This document shows, in pieces, positions 1 through 8,591 of a stretch of 64,000 bases of DNA. Each line of letters starts with the position of its first letter. Position 1 is the first letter of the stretch. Below the pieces are notes generated by a model. It saw only the letters and a list, made by a program, of their open reading frames with translations, did no database searches and was not told the origin of the DNA. Position numbers and translations under genes: made by a program. The DNA comes from Mixta sp031457955 (GTDB lineage: Bacteria > Pseudomonadota > Gammaproteobacteria > Enterobacterales > Enterobacteriaceae), in the NCBI RefSeq assembly GCF_031457955.1, contig NZ_JAVDXN010000001.1:682001-746000 (forward strand). The letters run 5' to 3'.

Positions 1-859
1 TACCGTTAACCGACAGCAGCAGAGCATGAACGGCAAACATTATCGCCAGGCCGAGATACGAGGCCACCACAAAACCGCCAAGCTTGATAATATCCTGCAG
101 GTTGGAGCCAGCGACCACTTTGGTCATCAGCGCCAGCACGCCGTAAGGCGTCAGCTTCATAATCAGGCGTACCAGCTTCATTACCCACAGCTGTAAAACC
201 TCGATCGCCTTCAGCACGCGCTCGCCTTTTTCGCGGTCATCCTTCAGCAGCTGCAGCGCAGCAACGCCAAGGAAAGCGGCAAAAATCACTACGCTGATGA
301 TCGAGGTAGGATTCGCACCGGCCAGATCGGCAAACGGGTTTTTTGGAATAAACGACAGCAGCATCTGCGGCGTGCTGAGATCGGCCACTTTACCCGCATA
401 GTTAGACTGAATCGCCGAGAGACGCGCCGTTTCCTGCACGCCCTGCACCAGCCCATCGGCGGTCAGGCCAAACAGGGTAGTGACAAAGACGCCGACCAGC
501 GCGGCGATAGCGGTGGTAAACAGCAGGACGCCAATGGTCAGCACGCTGATTTTACCCAGCGAGGAGGCGTTATGCAGACGCGCCACGGCGCTGAGAATAG
601 AGACAAATACCAGCGGCATCACGATCATCTGCAGCAGCTGAACATAACCGTTGCCGACCACGTTAAACCAGCTGATGGACTCTTTCAGTACCGCCGCGTT
701 TTCGCCGTAGATCATCTGCAGCGCCAGACCAAACAGCACGCCGATCACCAGACCAACCAATACCTTTTTCGACAGACTCCAGCCCTGGCGACCCAGCCGG
801 GATAACACCACCAGCAGGACGATAAACGTCAAAACATTCAAAATAAGTGGAACGTTCAT
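1..859 (-). CDS. tcyP: L-cystine sodium symporter TcyP (YdjN), partial
   Basis: Inner-membrane transporter of the dicarboxylate/amino acid:cation symporter family; in E. coli TcyP imports L-cystine. The reading frame opens at the ATG at 859 and runs without a stop to the window edge, so about 286 N-terminal residues are visible out of roughly 460 and the C-terminus is missing. Conserved stretches include GNGYVQLLQMIVMPLVF and SILSAVARLHNASSLGK, near-identical to E. coli YdjN as I remember it. ydjM follows it as in E. coli. The assignment is firm; cystine specificity is taken from the family. Confidence 0.92.
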   Translation of the reverse strand, partial: MNVPLILNVLTFIVLLVVLSRLGRQGWSLSKKVLVGLVIGVLFGLALQMIYGENAAVLKESISWFNVVGNGYVQLLQMIVMPLVFVSILSAVARLHNASSLGKISVLTIGVLLFTTAIAALVGVFVTTLFGLTADGLVQGVQETARLSAIQSNYAGKVADLSTPQMLLSFIPKNPFADLAGANPTSIISVVIFAAFLGVAALQLLKDDREKGERVLKAIEVLQLWVMKLVRLIMKLTPYGVLALMTKVVAGSNLQDIIKLGGFVVASYLGLAIMFAVHALLLSVNG

Positions 860-1048
860 TTTTTTCTCCATGAGATTACCCCACCGCCGCGTTAACGCGC
901 AGCCTGTGGGGCAGGAAGAAGTGTTTTTATCAGCGCAGTGTGTTGCGCAATGGGCGGCATGGTATCAGGTCAGCAGCTGACGCCATTAGATCCGAATGGA
1001 ATGGGTTATAACTTTTTGTCAGATTTTGTATGCAAAGCCAGCAATTGG

Positions 1049-1624
1049 CTACTTTAATAAACGATCAATGCCGTTTTGCACCCCGTCCATGATGCGCGCA
1101 GGCCAGCCGTCGGCACCAAAATGGGGCATACCGGGCGGAAACCACAGGGCGCCCGCAACCAGCGTCAAACAGAACAGACGTTCCAGCTGATTGCCCGAGT
1201 TGGGGCGCAGGATCGGCAGGCGAAAGCGCCAGCGGCACGGCCACAGCAGCGGTACACCGGCGGGCGTCAGCATATCGGCAGCGATATGGCTGAGATAACC
1301 CAACACCATGCCGTGCATGGCATCGCTGGGCAGCGGCGAGCCGTGCGGCAGGTTAAACTGCAGCAGCGTAACGCCGCCGAGCACCGCCAGCAAACTGTGC
1401 GTAAAGCCGCGATGACCAAACGCGCGCGCAATAGGCTGCGAAATCCAGCGAAACCGCTGACCAAGCGTAGAGCGGGGATGATCGATATCAGGCAGCAGGC
1501 AGGTCAGCAGAACCGCCGGAATAATGTGCCACCAGTCGCCGTTAGCCAGCTCTGGCGTCAGCTCAGCGCGTTTAGCAAAAATAGCGCTGGCGATGGCGAA
1601 AATAACGTGGCCTTCGGCCGTCAT
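1049..1624 (-). CDS. ydjM: YdjM, membrane-bound metal-dependent hydrolase family (DUF457), SOS-linked
   Basis: A 191-residue inner-membrane protein of the DUF457/YdjM metal-dependent hydrolase family. The metal-binding pattern is visible: His6, DIDH at 46-49, and His71/His76 in the stretch GHRGFTHSLL, followed by hydrophobic segments. E. coli YdjM has 196 residues and sits in the same place next to tcyP. It is a known LexA target in E. coli, and a LexA-type box lies 22 bases upstream of the ATG here. The enzymatic substrate is unknown. Confidence 0.88.
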   Translation of the reverse strand: MTAEGHVIFAIASAIFAKRAELTPELANGDWWHIIPAVLLTCLLPDIDHPRSTLGQRFRWISQPIARAFGHRGFTHSLLAVLGGVTLLQFNLPHGSPLPSDAMHGMVLGYLSHIAADMLTPAGVPLLWPCRWRFRLPILRPNSGNQLERLFCLTLVAGALWFPPGMPHFGADGWPARIMDGVQNGIDRLLK

Positions 1625-1645
1625 GGAGATAACCTGGATACATAA

Positions 1646-1661
1646 CTGTCAATGCATCCAG
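1646..1661. promoter_or_regulatory. LexA (SOS) box of ydjM
   Basis: Read on the minus strand the site is CTGGATGCATTGACAG, which fits CTGT-N8-ACAG with one mismatch in the first half-site. It lies directly upstream of ydjM, a LexA-regulated gene in E. coli, so both position and sequence agree. Confidence 0.7.
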
Positions 1662-1748
1662 TATAGGGGATTTATCCAGTAGAAGGGAAGTTGTGACGCT
1701 GTAACCAAAAGTGAACAGCGGACGAGGCCAGGCCCCGTCCGCTTAGCG

Positions 1749-2510
1749 TTAGCGTGCCAGCCAGCCGCCATCAACCGCCAGCGTATAGCCGTTGACATAA
1801 TCCGAGGCGGCGGAGGCGAGAAACACCACCGGGCCCATCATATCGTCAGGTATGCCCCAGCGTCCCGCCGGAATACGCCCCAGAATCTCCTGGCTGCGAT
1901 CTTCATCTTTGCGCAGCTGCTCGGTGTTGTTGGTCGCCATATAGCCGGGCGCAATGGCGTTCACGTTAATGTTATGCGCCGCCCATTCGTTGGCCATCAA
2001 ACGCGTCAGACCCATTACCGCGCTCTTGGAGGCGGTATAGGAAGGCACGCGGATGCCGCCCTGGAAAGAGAGCATCGAGGCGATATTGATGATTTTCCCG
2101 CCGTTGCCCTGGCTGATAAACTGACGCGCTACCGCCTGCGACATAAAGAATACCGTTTTGCTGTTGATATTCATGACGTCGTCCCAGTTCTGTTCGCTGA
2201 ACTCAATCGCATCCTGACGGCGGATAATACCCGCGTTGTTGACCAGAATATCGATGCGTCCGAAAGCGGCCACTGCCTGTTCCACCACCTGCGCGATGCA
2301 GCTGCTGTCCATCAGATCGGCATTGATATTGATAAAGCGGCGACCGGTAGCTTCCACCAGCGCTGGCGTATCGTCCGCACCCGCGTGGTTAACGCCGACA
2401 ATATCGCAGCCCGCCTGCGCCAGCCCCACAGCCATTCCCTGGCCCAGACCGGTATTACAGCCGGTAATCAGCGCCACTTTTCCTTCGAGATTAAATGCAT
2501 TCAGTATCAT
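1749..2510 (-). CDS. kduD: 2-deoxy-D-gluconate 3-dehydrogenase / DKI reductase KduD
   Basis: Cytoplasmic short-chain dehydrogenase of 253 residues that reduces 2,5-diketo-3-deoxygluconate to KDG in pectin and unsaturated-uronate breakdown. The cofactor motif TGCNTGLG is at 16-23, NNAG at 91-94, and the catalytic Ser145, Tyr158 and Lys162 are present. The start at 2510 (MILNAFNLEGKV) matches E. coli KduD and has an AGGAAG ribosome site; a longer upstream frame exists but lacks support. It lies 22 bases after kduI and is probably cotranscribed with it. In E. coli this pair is at another locus, so it is inserted between ydjM and yniC here. Confidence 0.96.
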   Translation of the reverse strand: MILNAFNLEGKVALITGCNTGLGQGMAVGLAQAGCDIVGVNHAGADDTPALVEATGRRFININADLMDSSCIAQVVEQAVAAFGRIDILVNNAGIIRRQDAIEFSEQNWDDVMNINSKTVFFMSQAVARQFISQGNGGKIINIASMLSFQGGIRVPSYTASKSAVMGLTRLMANEWAAHNINVNAIAPGYMATNNTEQLRKDEDRSQEILGRIPAGRWGIPDDMMGPVVFLASAASDYVNGYTLAVDGGWLAR

Positions 2511-2532
2511 GTTCTGCTTCCTGTAATCGCCG

Positions 2533-3369
2533 TTAACGCAGTTCGCTGACTTTGACGTGATCCATATCGTCAAAGACCTGATTTTCACCCACCATGCCCC
2601 AGATAAAGGTATAGCGTTTGGTGCCGACGCCGGCGTGAATCGACCAGCTTGGCGAGATCACTGCCTGTTCGTTATGTACCAGCAGATGACGCGTCTCCTG
2701 CGGCTGGCCCATCATATGAAACACGGCGGTTTCCTCATCCATATCGAAGTAAAAATAGACTTCCATCCGGCGTTCATGGGTATGGCAGGGCATGGTATTC
2801 CACAGGCTGCCTTCTTCCAGTTTGGTCAGGCCCATAGTGAGCTGACAGGTAGGCAACACATCCGGCACGATGAATTTATTGATGGTGCGGCGGTTGCCGG
2901 TGGCGGCGTCGCCAAGCGTGGTGGGCGATGCCTCTTCCAGAGTGATTTTTTTGTCGGGATAGCGCGTATGGGCCGGAGCGCTGTTGTAATAAAACTTAGC
3001 GGGCTGGCTGGCATCCACGCTTTTAAACACCACTGACTGCGCGCCCATGCCCACATAAAGCGCCTGCTGGTTGCCGATCTCCCAGGCTTTGCCATCCACC
3101 TCAATCAGGCCCGGCCCGCCAATATTGATCACGCCGAGTTCACGCCGCTCAAGGAAATAGCTGACGCCCAGCTGTTTTCCCACTTCGCTGCCAATGGTGA
3201 CGCTTTCACCTACCGGCATCACGCCGCCAACGATAATGCGGTCGATATGGCTGTAGGTCATGGTGTAGTTGTCAGGCGTGAAAATGTTTTCGATAAGAAA
3301 TTCGCGCCGTAAGCCAGCCGTATCAAGCTGGCGGGCATGGTCGCTATGGATGCTTTGACGGACTTGCAT
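2533..3369 (-). CDS. kduI: 5-dehydro-4-deoxy-D-glucuronate isomerase KduI
   Basis: Cytoplasmic isomerase of 278 residues converting 5-keto-4-deoxyuronate to 2,5-diketo-3-deoxygluconate, the step before KduD. The zinc ligands of the family are all present at the E. coli positions: His196, His198, Glu203 and His245 (CHTHERRMEVY and WSIHAG). Length equals the E. coli enzyme. It is the first gene of a kduI-kduD operon, and a KdgR-type operator lies about 95 bases upstream. Confidence 0.97.
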   Translation of the reverse strand: MQVRQSIHSDHARQLDTAGLRREFLIENIFTPDNYTMTYSHIDRIIVGGVMPVGESVTIGSEVGKQLGVSYFLERRELGVINIGGPGLIEVDGKAWEIGNQQALYVGMGAQSVVFKSVDASQPAKFYYNSAPAHTRYPDKKITLEEASPTTLGDAATGNRRTINKFIVPDVLPTCQLTMGLTKLEEGSLWNTMPCHTHERRMEVYFYFDMDEETAVFHMMGQPQETRHLLVHNEQAVISPSWSIHAGVGTKRYTFIWGMVGENQVFDDMDHVKVSELR

Positions 3370-3461
3370 GTCGATGCCTCTCTGAGTTTGAAACCGATAA
3401 AATCAGGTACGGGTGTGTCGTTACCAGAATCATAGGCAGGTCGGCATACGAATTCAATAAA

Positions 3462-3480
3462 AATGAAATGCTGTTTTATT
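3462..3480. promoter_or_regulatory. KdgR operator upstream of kduI
   Basis: The 19-base imperfect palindrome AATGAAATGCTGTTTTATT fits the KdgR pattern AATRAAAY(N3)RTTTYATT. KdgR represses pectin and uronate catabolic genes in soft-rot and other enterobacteria, and kduI is a classical target. Function is inferred from sequence and position. Confidence 0.75.
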
Positions 3481-3580
3481 TATTTTGCACGCGGGATCAT
3501 ATTTGCGGAAAAATCATCATCAATAAAAGCGTGGCTGCCCTAAGAAAAGTAAAGCACAGCTCGCGACGAGCATGCGGGAA

Positions 3581-3603
3581 CCTGCCTGCAAAACACAGGC
3601 AGG
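3581..3603 (-). terminator. hairpin after hxpB, possible terminator
   Basis: An 8-base perfect stem (CCTGCCTG / CAGGCAGG) with a 7-base loop lies 11 bases beyond the hxpB stop codon. There is no clear T tract on the minus strand, so termination may be weak. Confidence 0.35.
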
Positions 3604-3614
3604 CAGAGCAAATA

Positions 3615-4286
3615 TTAATAGCCTTTCAGCTGCTGAGCGGTGAGCTGGGTCAGCGAGTCAAGCCTGACGTCCGCCAGCGCCCAGCGCGTATCGTTGCGAT
3701 ATTCCGCCGCGGGAACCACCACGGAACGCATACGCGCCGCTTTGGTGGCAATCATGCCGTTAAAGGAGTCTTCCAGCGTAACGCAGTTTAACGGATCGAC
3801 GCCCAGACGTGCCGCGGCATCCAGATAAACCTGCGGATGCGGTTTGCTGTAAGGCAGCGCCTCGGCGGAAACCAACACCTCGAAATAGTCGCGCAGGTTA
3901 AACAGCGCCAGCACCTTTTCCAGCATATGCAGCGGAGAAGCGGAGGCGAGACCAATTTTTAAGCCTTGCGCCTGACAGAGCTGTAGCGCCTGCTCCACGC
4001 CGGGCAGCAGCGGTTTATGTTCTTCTACCAGATTAATTGCGCGAGTGATAATGCGTTCGGTGACTTCCTGCTGGCTGGGTCCATTCCACGGCAGCGTTTC
4101 GTACCACATACGCACCACCTGATCGATACGCAGGCCCAGCGTATCGGGCAGTTCGCTGCGACGCGACAGATCAACATCCAGCGTGGCAAAAACGTCCAGC
4201 TCAGCCTGATCCCACAAAGGCTCGGAATCAATCAGCAATCCGTCCATATCAAATATCGCGGCCAGTACAGGTCGGGTATAGGTCAT
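3615..4286 (-). CDS. hxpB: hexitol phosphatase HxpB (YniC), HAD family
   Basis: Cytoplasmic HAD-superfamily phosphatase, 223 residues. E. coli YniC/HxpB dephosphorylates hexitol phosphates and 2-deoxyglucose 6-phosphate. The nucleophile motif FDMDGLLIDSEP carries Asp13 and Asp15; the SASP element and LEDSFNGM (motif IV) follow. The ATG at 4286 is preferred because it aligns with the E. coli start and has a GGAG site six bases away; an ATG four codons upstream is the alternative. It is divergent from yniB, as in E. coli. Confidence 0.93.
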   Translation of the reverse strand: MTYTRPVLAAIFDMDGLLIDSEPLWDQAELDVFATLDVDLSRRSELPDTLGLRIDQVVRMWYETLPWNGPSQQEVTERIITRAINLVEEHKPLLPGVEQALQLCQAQGLKIGLASASPLHMLEKVLALFNLRDYFEVLVSAEALPYSKPHPQVYLDAAARLGVDPLNCVTLEDSFNGMIATKAARMRSVVVPAAEYRNDTRWALADVRLDSLTQLTAQQLKGY

Positions 4287-4446
4287 ACAAGGCTCCATTT
4301 ATCGATGTGGTGATTAACATAGCATGAAGCTTTTCAGCAGGCATGGGCAGACCTGCCGGTTAAAAGCGCAGTCAGCGCTTTTTTTCAGGCGCTTTTCCCA
4401 TACAGCAGGTAGACTTACTGCCAGACTACAGGTGCAAGGAGAAACC

Positions 4447-4983
4447 ATGACTTATCAACAGGCTGGCCGTGTTGCCATCATTAAACGCGTCGCTGGCTGG
4501 ATTATTTTTCTCCCGGCGTTGATTTCCACGCTGGTATCGCTGATGAATTTCATGTTCAAACACAGCGAAAAGCGGCCCGGTATTGATGCGGTGCTGCTCG
4601 ATTTTATTCACGTGATGATCGATATGATCCGCTTTAATACGCCGTTCCTGGGTTTTTTCTGGCGTCATTCGCCGGTGCCCGATTTTAACGCGGGCGGCAA
4701 TATCGGTTTCTGGCTGATTTATATTTTGATTTTCGTCGGGCTGGCGCTGCAGGCCTCCGGCGCGCGCATGTGGCGTCAGTCGCGTCATATAAAAGAAGGG
4801 ATCGAAGATATGTTGATCCTGGAACAGGCCAAAGGAGAAGAAGGGCGCAGCCGCCAACAGCTGGAGGAGAAAATTGTGGTGCCGCGGCATACCATTTTCC
4901 TGCAAATTTTCCCGCTCTATATATTGCCGATAGCGATCGCCGTAGCAGGCTACTTTGTGCTGTCATTGATCGGCTTTATCTGA
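4447..4983 (+). CDS. yniB: YniB family inner-membrane protein
   Basis: A 178-residue membrane protein, the same length as E. coli YniB, with hydrophobic segments near residues 15-35, 80-100 and 155-175. The start MTYQQAGRVA follows a good AAGGAG site; an upstream in-frame extension is not supported. The biochemical function is unknown in the family. It sits between hxpB and yniA exactly as in E. coli. Confidence 0.9.
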   Translation: MTYQQAGRVAIIKRVAGWIIFLPALISTLVSLMNFMFKHSEKRPGIDAVLLDFIHVMIDMIRFNTPFLGFFWRHSPVPDFNAGGNIGFWLIYILIFVGLALQASGARMWRQSRHIKEGIEDMLILEQAKGEEGRSRQQLEEKIVVPRHTIFLQIFPLYILPIAIAVAGYFVLSLIGFI

Positions 4984-4990
4984 ACCCGTT

Positions 4991-5028
4991 AGCGGGCCGG
5001 AAGGAGGCTCTCCTCAGGCCCGCTTTTC
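4991..5028. terminator. hairpin terminator between yniB and yniA
   Basis: Inverted repeat AGCGGGCC / GGCCCGCT with an 18-base loop, followed by TTTCCTC, just after the yniB stop and overlapping the 3' end of convergent yniA. It could serve yniB transcripts. Confidence 0.5.
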
Positions 5029-5895
5029 CTCTTCGTCCAGCTCCAGCAGTAAACCTACCGCGCGCTGCGCCTCATGCAGCCAGTGACCGCCAAACACATT
5101 GGCGCGATTCAGCAGATAATAGAGCTGATAAACCGGCTGGCGCTGCAGGTAATCTTCCGGCAGCGGCCACACCGACTGATAACCCGCCAGAATTTTTTCC
5201 GCAAAGGCTGGCGCGTGGGAAAGCATCGCCAGATCGCACTCACGATCGCCCCAGTAACAGGCGGGATCGTAGATCCACGGCCCATGCTCGCCGCCTGCGC
5301 AGTTTGTCGGCCATAAGTCGCCATGCAGCAGGGAAGGTTGCGGATGATGCGTAGCCAGCGCACGTTGCACGCAATCGATAATCAACTCGGTATTGCCGTA
5401 CAGAATGCCTTTTTCCGCAGCCAGCTGAAGCTGCCAGCCGATCCGCTGTTCCGCAAAGAAACGCGACCAGCGGCGTATCCAACTGTTGGGCTGCGGCATC
5501 GAGGTGATGTTGTTATCGAAATCGAGACCAAAATGGGGCTGTTCGCTCCACTGATGCAGCTGAGCCAGCTGCGCGCCCAGCTGAAAGGCGCTGTTTTCAT
5601 CCAGCGCACGCGGCTCAATATATTCCAGCAGTAAAAAGCTGTAATCACGATCGCTGCCGATGCCATACACTTCCGGCACCCGTACCGTCTGGCTGCGTGC
5701 CAGCAGCGCCAGCTGATCCGCTTCCGCCGTAAAGGCACCCAGCATCTCCTGATCGTCGCATTTCACAAAGATCTGCTGTTCACCATGGCGTATCAGCCAG
5801 GCGGCATGAACCTCACCGCCGGGCAGCTCGGTGCGCTGGGTAATTTCCGCATTTCCTGACTGTTCATTCAACAGACGAGTTATGGCTGACCACAT
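5014..5895 (-). CDS. yniA: YniA, fructosamine-kinase-family protein
   Basis: Cytoplasmic kinase of the fructosamine/ketosamine-3-kinase family (aminoglycoside phosphotransferase fold), 293 residues against 286 in E. coli. Visible elements are the N-lobe lysine in FVKCD (Lys45), the catalytic loop HGDLWPTN at 191-198 and the metal-binding DPACYWGDRECD beginning at Asp210. It presumably phosphorylates glycated amines or proteins; the true substrate is not established by sequence. It is convergent with yniB. Confidence 0.93.
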   Translation of the reverse strand: MWSAITRLLNEQSGNAEITQRTELPGGEVHAAWLIRHGEQQIFVKCDDQEMLGAFTAEADQLALLARSQTVRVPEVYGIGSDRDYSFLLLEYIEPRALDENSAFQLGAQLAQLHQWSEQPHFGLDFDNNITSMPQPNSWIRRWSRFFAEQRIGWQLQLAAEKGILYGNTELIIDCVQRALATHHPQPSLLHGDLWPTNCAGGEHGPWIYDPACYWGDRECDLAMLSHAPAFAEKILAGYQSVWPLPEDYLQRQPVYQLYYLLNRANVFGGHWLHEAQRAVGLLLELDEEEKRA

Positions 5896-5963
5896 GGGGC
5901 TATCCTCATTGTCGCTGTGTCATGATAGGGCATAAAAATCAGCGCGAACGCGCAGGTCGGGCC

Positions 5964-6263
5964 TTAAACATCAGGCCGATTTTGCTGGAGATAGTCAGCA
6001 AAGATTTGCACGTCAACGTCAGGCTCGCTTTCCAGCGCCAGCGCGCCGATGCTGACAGCCTGTTGACGCACCTCTTCAGCGTTTTTGGCGCTGACCAGGC
6101 CGTAACTGTTGGTGCCTAATTCATGGGTGTGGCCTTCGTCATCCTGCAGGGTGGTGGTAAAACCGCTGTTGGTCATGGCGCTGTTCAGCTCCAGACCGGC
6201 AGCCAGCCCGGTGTCCTGGTAACGAAAGGTAACAACGTAACGGGTTATGTCTGATGAGCTCAT
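5964..6263 (-). CDS. ydiZ: YdiZ, small GhoS-like protein
   Basis: A 99-residue cytoplasmic protein matching E. coli YdiZ in position and in the core GFTTTLQDDEGHTHELGTN. The family is distantly related to GhoS, the antitoxin endoribonuclease of the GhoST system, but no GhoT-like toxin is visible next to it, so an antitoxin role is not supported here. The ATG at 6263 is chosen because the upstream GTG (6269) lies inside the GAGGTG ribosome site. It lies 68 bases upstream of yniA on the same strand. Confidence 0.8.
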   Translation of the reverse strand: MSSSDITRYVVTFRYQDTGLAAGLELNSAMTNSGFTTTLQDDEGHTHELGTNSYGLVSAKNAEEVRQQAVSIGALALESEPDVDVQIFADYLQQNRPDV

Positions 6264-6348
6264 ATTCACCTCATTGTTCCCGAAAGAGATTTTAGCTTAG
6301 ACCATTGCCGCCAAAGCGGCGAATCGTTAACAAAAGCTGTTTGATAAT

Positions 6349-6370
6349 AGGATTGATTATCATTAGTATC
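6349..6370. promoter_or_regulatory. Fur box candidate upstream of the orphan binding protein
   Basis: The stretch around TGATTATCATTAGTATC resembles overlapping GATAAT-type hexamers of the Fur box, with the core GATTATCATTA intact. It lies about 60 bases before the GTG start of an iron-complex-type binding protein, which supports iron control. Confidence 0.6.
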
Positions 6371-6428
6371 ATGCCGCTAACTTTATGATAACTATCCGAC
6401 AGGCATTGTCTGTGACAAGGAGAACGAT

Positions 6429-7559
6429 GTGCATCGTGCGATAAAACTTTCTGCCTCTGCTTTACTGCTGGCTGCCTCTGCGTCAGCCGTAGCAACCACT
6501 TATCCGGTAACCCTGACTGATTTCGACGGGCAGAAAATCACCCTGAATAAGGAGCCGCAGCGGATTGTTATCCAGGACGGACGCGATATTCTCGCGCTGG
6601 CGCTGCTCGATCGCGCGAATCCTTTCCAGCGCATCGTGGCCTGGAATAACCTGCTGAAGAAAGGCGATGCGCACACCTGGCAACTGATGCTGGGTAAATG
6701 GCCGCAGGCGGCAAAAATTGCTGATATGGGCTTCAGCGACAAGGGCGAAGTTAATCTGGAAAGTGTTATCGCCCAGCGTCCCGATTTGATGATTGCACAG
6801 CTGCGCTCAAAACCGTCATTAATCGAGACCGGCGTGCTGGCGAAGCTGGCACAGCTGAATATCCCGGTGATGTTTATTGATACGTTTAAAAACCCGGTGA
6901 AGGATGCGCCTGCCAGCGTGACGTTATTAGGCGAGGCGCTGAACCGCGAGCAGGAAGCGCAGCAGTACACCCATTTCTATCAGCAGCATTATCAGTCTAT
7001 TCAGGATAAGGTGCAGGCGATTTCACCGAAACCGCGCGTTTTCATTGAGGCAAAAGCGGGCCTGGGCGGGCTGGAATCCTGCTGCTTTACCCATGCGCAT
7101 GTCGGCTGGGGCGCAATGGTCGAGGCGGTAGGGGCCACCAATATCGGTTCTGACCTGCTGCCTGGCGCAACCGGCGATGTGTCGCTGGAAAAAGTGATCG
7201 CGACCAAACCGGACGCCTATATCGTTTCGGGTTCACAATGGGCGAGCAAAAACAATGCCGCCGTGCCGTTCGGCTATGGCGTAACGCAGCCGCAGGTTGA
7301 TGCCGCATTTGAAAAAATGAAACAGCGTCCGGGGTTCGCGCAGATTGAGGCAGTGAAAGAAGGGCGTTTCTATGGCGTTTACCATAACTTTTATAATCAC
7401 CCGTGGAATATTGTCGGTATCGAATATTTGGCGAAGTTTATTTATCCGCAGTCATTCCCACAGTTGGATCCGGCCAACAGCTGGCATGAAATCGTGACGC
7501 GCTTTACCACGATTCCGGAAGGAGAAGGCGTGTTCGGCTCGGCGGCACCGCAGCGCTAA
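6429..7559 (+). CDS. periplasmic binding protein, iron-siderophore/haem/cobalamin type (PF01497-like)
   Basis: A 376-residue exported substrate-binding protein. Residues 1-22 form a Sec signal peptide ending ASAVA. The mature part has the helical-backbone binding-protein pattern seen in iron(III)-siderophore and related receptors (QRIVIQDGRDILALALL, LESVIAQRPDLMI, GLGGLESCCF). It starts with GTG at 6429 behind AAGGAG; an ATG two bases earlier opens only a five-codon frame. No permease or ATPase gene is adjacent, so it must work with a transporter encoded elsewhere. It occupies the place of pfkB in E. coli. A Fur-type box upstream suggests iron repression. The ligand cannot be named. Confidence 0.82.
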   Translation: MHRAIKLSASALLLAASASAVATTYPVTLTDFDGQKITLNKEPQRIVIQDGRDILALALLDRANPFQRIVAWNNLLKKGDAHTWQLMLGKWPQAAKIADMGFSDKGEVNLESVIAQRPDLMIAQLRSKPSLIETGVLAKLAQLNIPVMFIDTFKNPVKDAPASVTLLGEALNREQEAQQYTHFYQQHYQSIQDKVQAISPKPRVFIEAKAGLGGLESCCFTHAHVGWGAMVEAVGATNIGSDLLPGATGDVSLEKVIATKPDAYIVSGSQWASKNNAAVPFGYGVTQPQVDAAFEKMKQRPGFAQIEAVKEGRFYGVYHNFYNHPWNIVGIEYLAKFIYPQSFPQLDPANSWHEIVTRFTTIPEGEGVFGSAAPQR

Positions 7560-7570
7560 AACCGCGGTTA

Positions 7571-7595
7571 AGCACGCCGCCCGGCGTGCTTTTTT
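7571..7595 (+). terminator. rho-independent terminator after the binding protein gene
   Basis: Perfect 8-base stem AGCACGCC / GGCGTGCT, loop GCCC, then a run of six T residues. Confidence 0.88.
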
Positions 7596-7656
7596 ATTGA
7601 TTTTAAACGCAAATAAATATTTATTGCGTTGTGCTGCGTTTCGCTTAAATACCCTT

Positions 7657-7662
7657 TATAAT
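7657..7662 (+). promoter_or_regulatory. -10 element TATAAT upstream of ydiY
   Basis: A consensus TATAAT lies 168 bases before the ydiY start. No good -35 hexamer is seen at 16-18 bases, so the promoter may need an activator. The leader between them is AT-rich with no other signal I recognise. Confidence 0.45.
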
Positions 7663-7829
7663 GCGCGCCGTTAATAAGAAAAATCCAATTCTTAGCACTG
7701 TTTTCGCTGAATGCTTAGGTATTTTTGCTATTTAATGTCTGTTTACAAAATTTACCGTAAATGACGTTGATCGCAGCGTAAAACCCTTCAGACTCTCCCT
7801 TTTTTAAACTGTCGTACGGATCACAATAA

Positions 7830-8591
7830 ATGAATTTGCTTAAGAAATTTTCCGCCGGGCTGTTACTTTCCGCCGGTACTTTTTGTCATCAGGCCATGGC
7901 TGATAACAACGTATTTACCGTAATGGACGATCCTTCCACCGCCAAAAAACCGTTTGAAGGCAACGCCGCGGCGGGTTACCTGGCGCAAACCGGGAATACC
8001 AAAAGCTCTTCTTTAACTGCCCAAACCAATATGACGTGGTATCAGCCGAACACCGCCTACAGTCTGTGGGGCAACGCGGCAAATACCTCTTCTAACGATG
8101 AGCGCTCTTCCGAGACTTATCAGGTGGGCGGCCGTACCCGTTATAACATGACCGACAACGACTACCTGTTTGGTCAGGCCAGCTGGCTGAGCGATCGTTT
8201 TAACGGTTATGATTCCCGTGACGTATTGGCTGCCGGTTACGGTCGTCAGGTGCTGAACGGTCCGGTGCATTTGCTGCGGGTGGAATTTGGTCCGGGCGTG
8301 CGCTATGACGATTTCCACGACGGTGGACATGAAACCCAGGGGCTGGGCTACGGCGCGCTGAGCTACCAGTGGCAGATGACCGAGACCACGAAATTTATTC
8401 AGGGCGTTTCGGTGCTGAGCAGCTTTAACGACAACACCACCGTTAACTCAGAGACCGGCCTGCAGGTAGCGATTAACGCGCACTTTGCGCTGAAACTGGC
8501 CTATAACGTCACCTGGAATAACAATCCGCCAGAGTCTGCGCCGGATCATACCGATACCAAAACGCAGATCCTGCTCTCTTACGCCATGTAA
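7830..8591 (+). CDS. ydiY: YdiY, DUF481 outer-membrane-type protein
   Basis: A 253-residue exported protein with a signal peptide (about residues 1-24, ending HQAMA) followed by DUF481, predicted to be a beta-barrel with alternating aromatic strands (GAYLAQTGNTKSSS-type repeats, GYGRQVLNGPVHL). It closely matches E. coli YdiY, reported to be acid-inducible. In E. coli it neighbours pfkB, which is not present here. Confidence 0.92.
   Translation: MNLLKKFSAGLLLSAGTFCHQAMADNNVFTVMDDPSTAKKPFEGNAAAGYLAQTGNTKSSSLTAQTNMTWYQPNTAYSLWGNAANTSSNDERSSETYQVGGRTRYNMTDNDYLFGQASWLSDRFNGYDSRDVLAAGYGRQVLNGPVHLLRVEFGPGVRYDDFHDGGHETQGLGYGALSYQWQMTETTKFIQGVSVLSSFNDNTTVNSETGLQVAINAHFALKLAYNVTWNNNPPESAPDHTDTKTQILLSYAM

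Noticed and set aside
5964..6263. GhoST-type V toxin-antitoxin system at ydiZ
   Set aside because: Only a GhoS-like protein is present; no GhoT-like membrane toxin lies in the flanking sequence, and the gene is a conserved backbone member.
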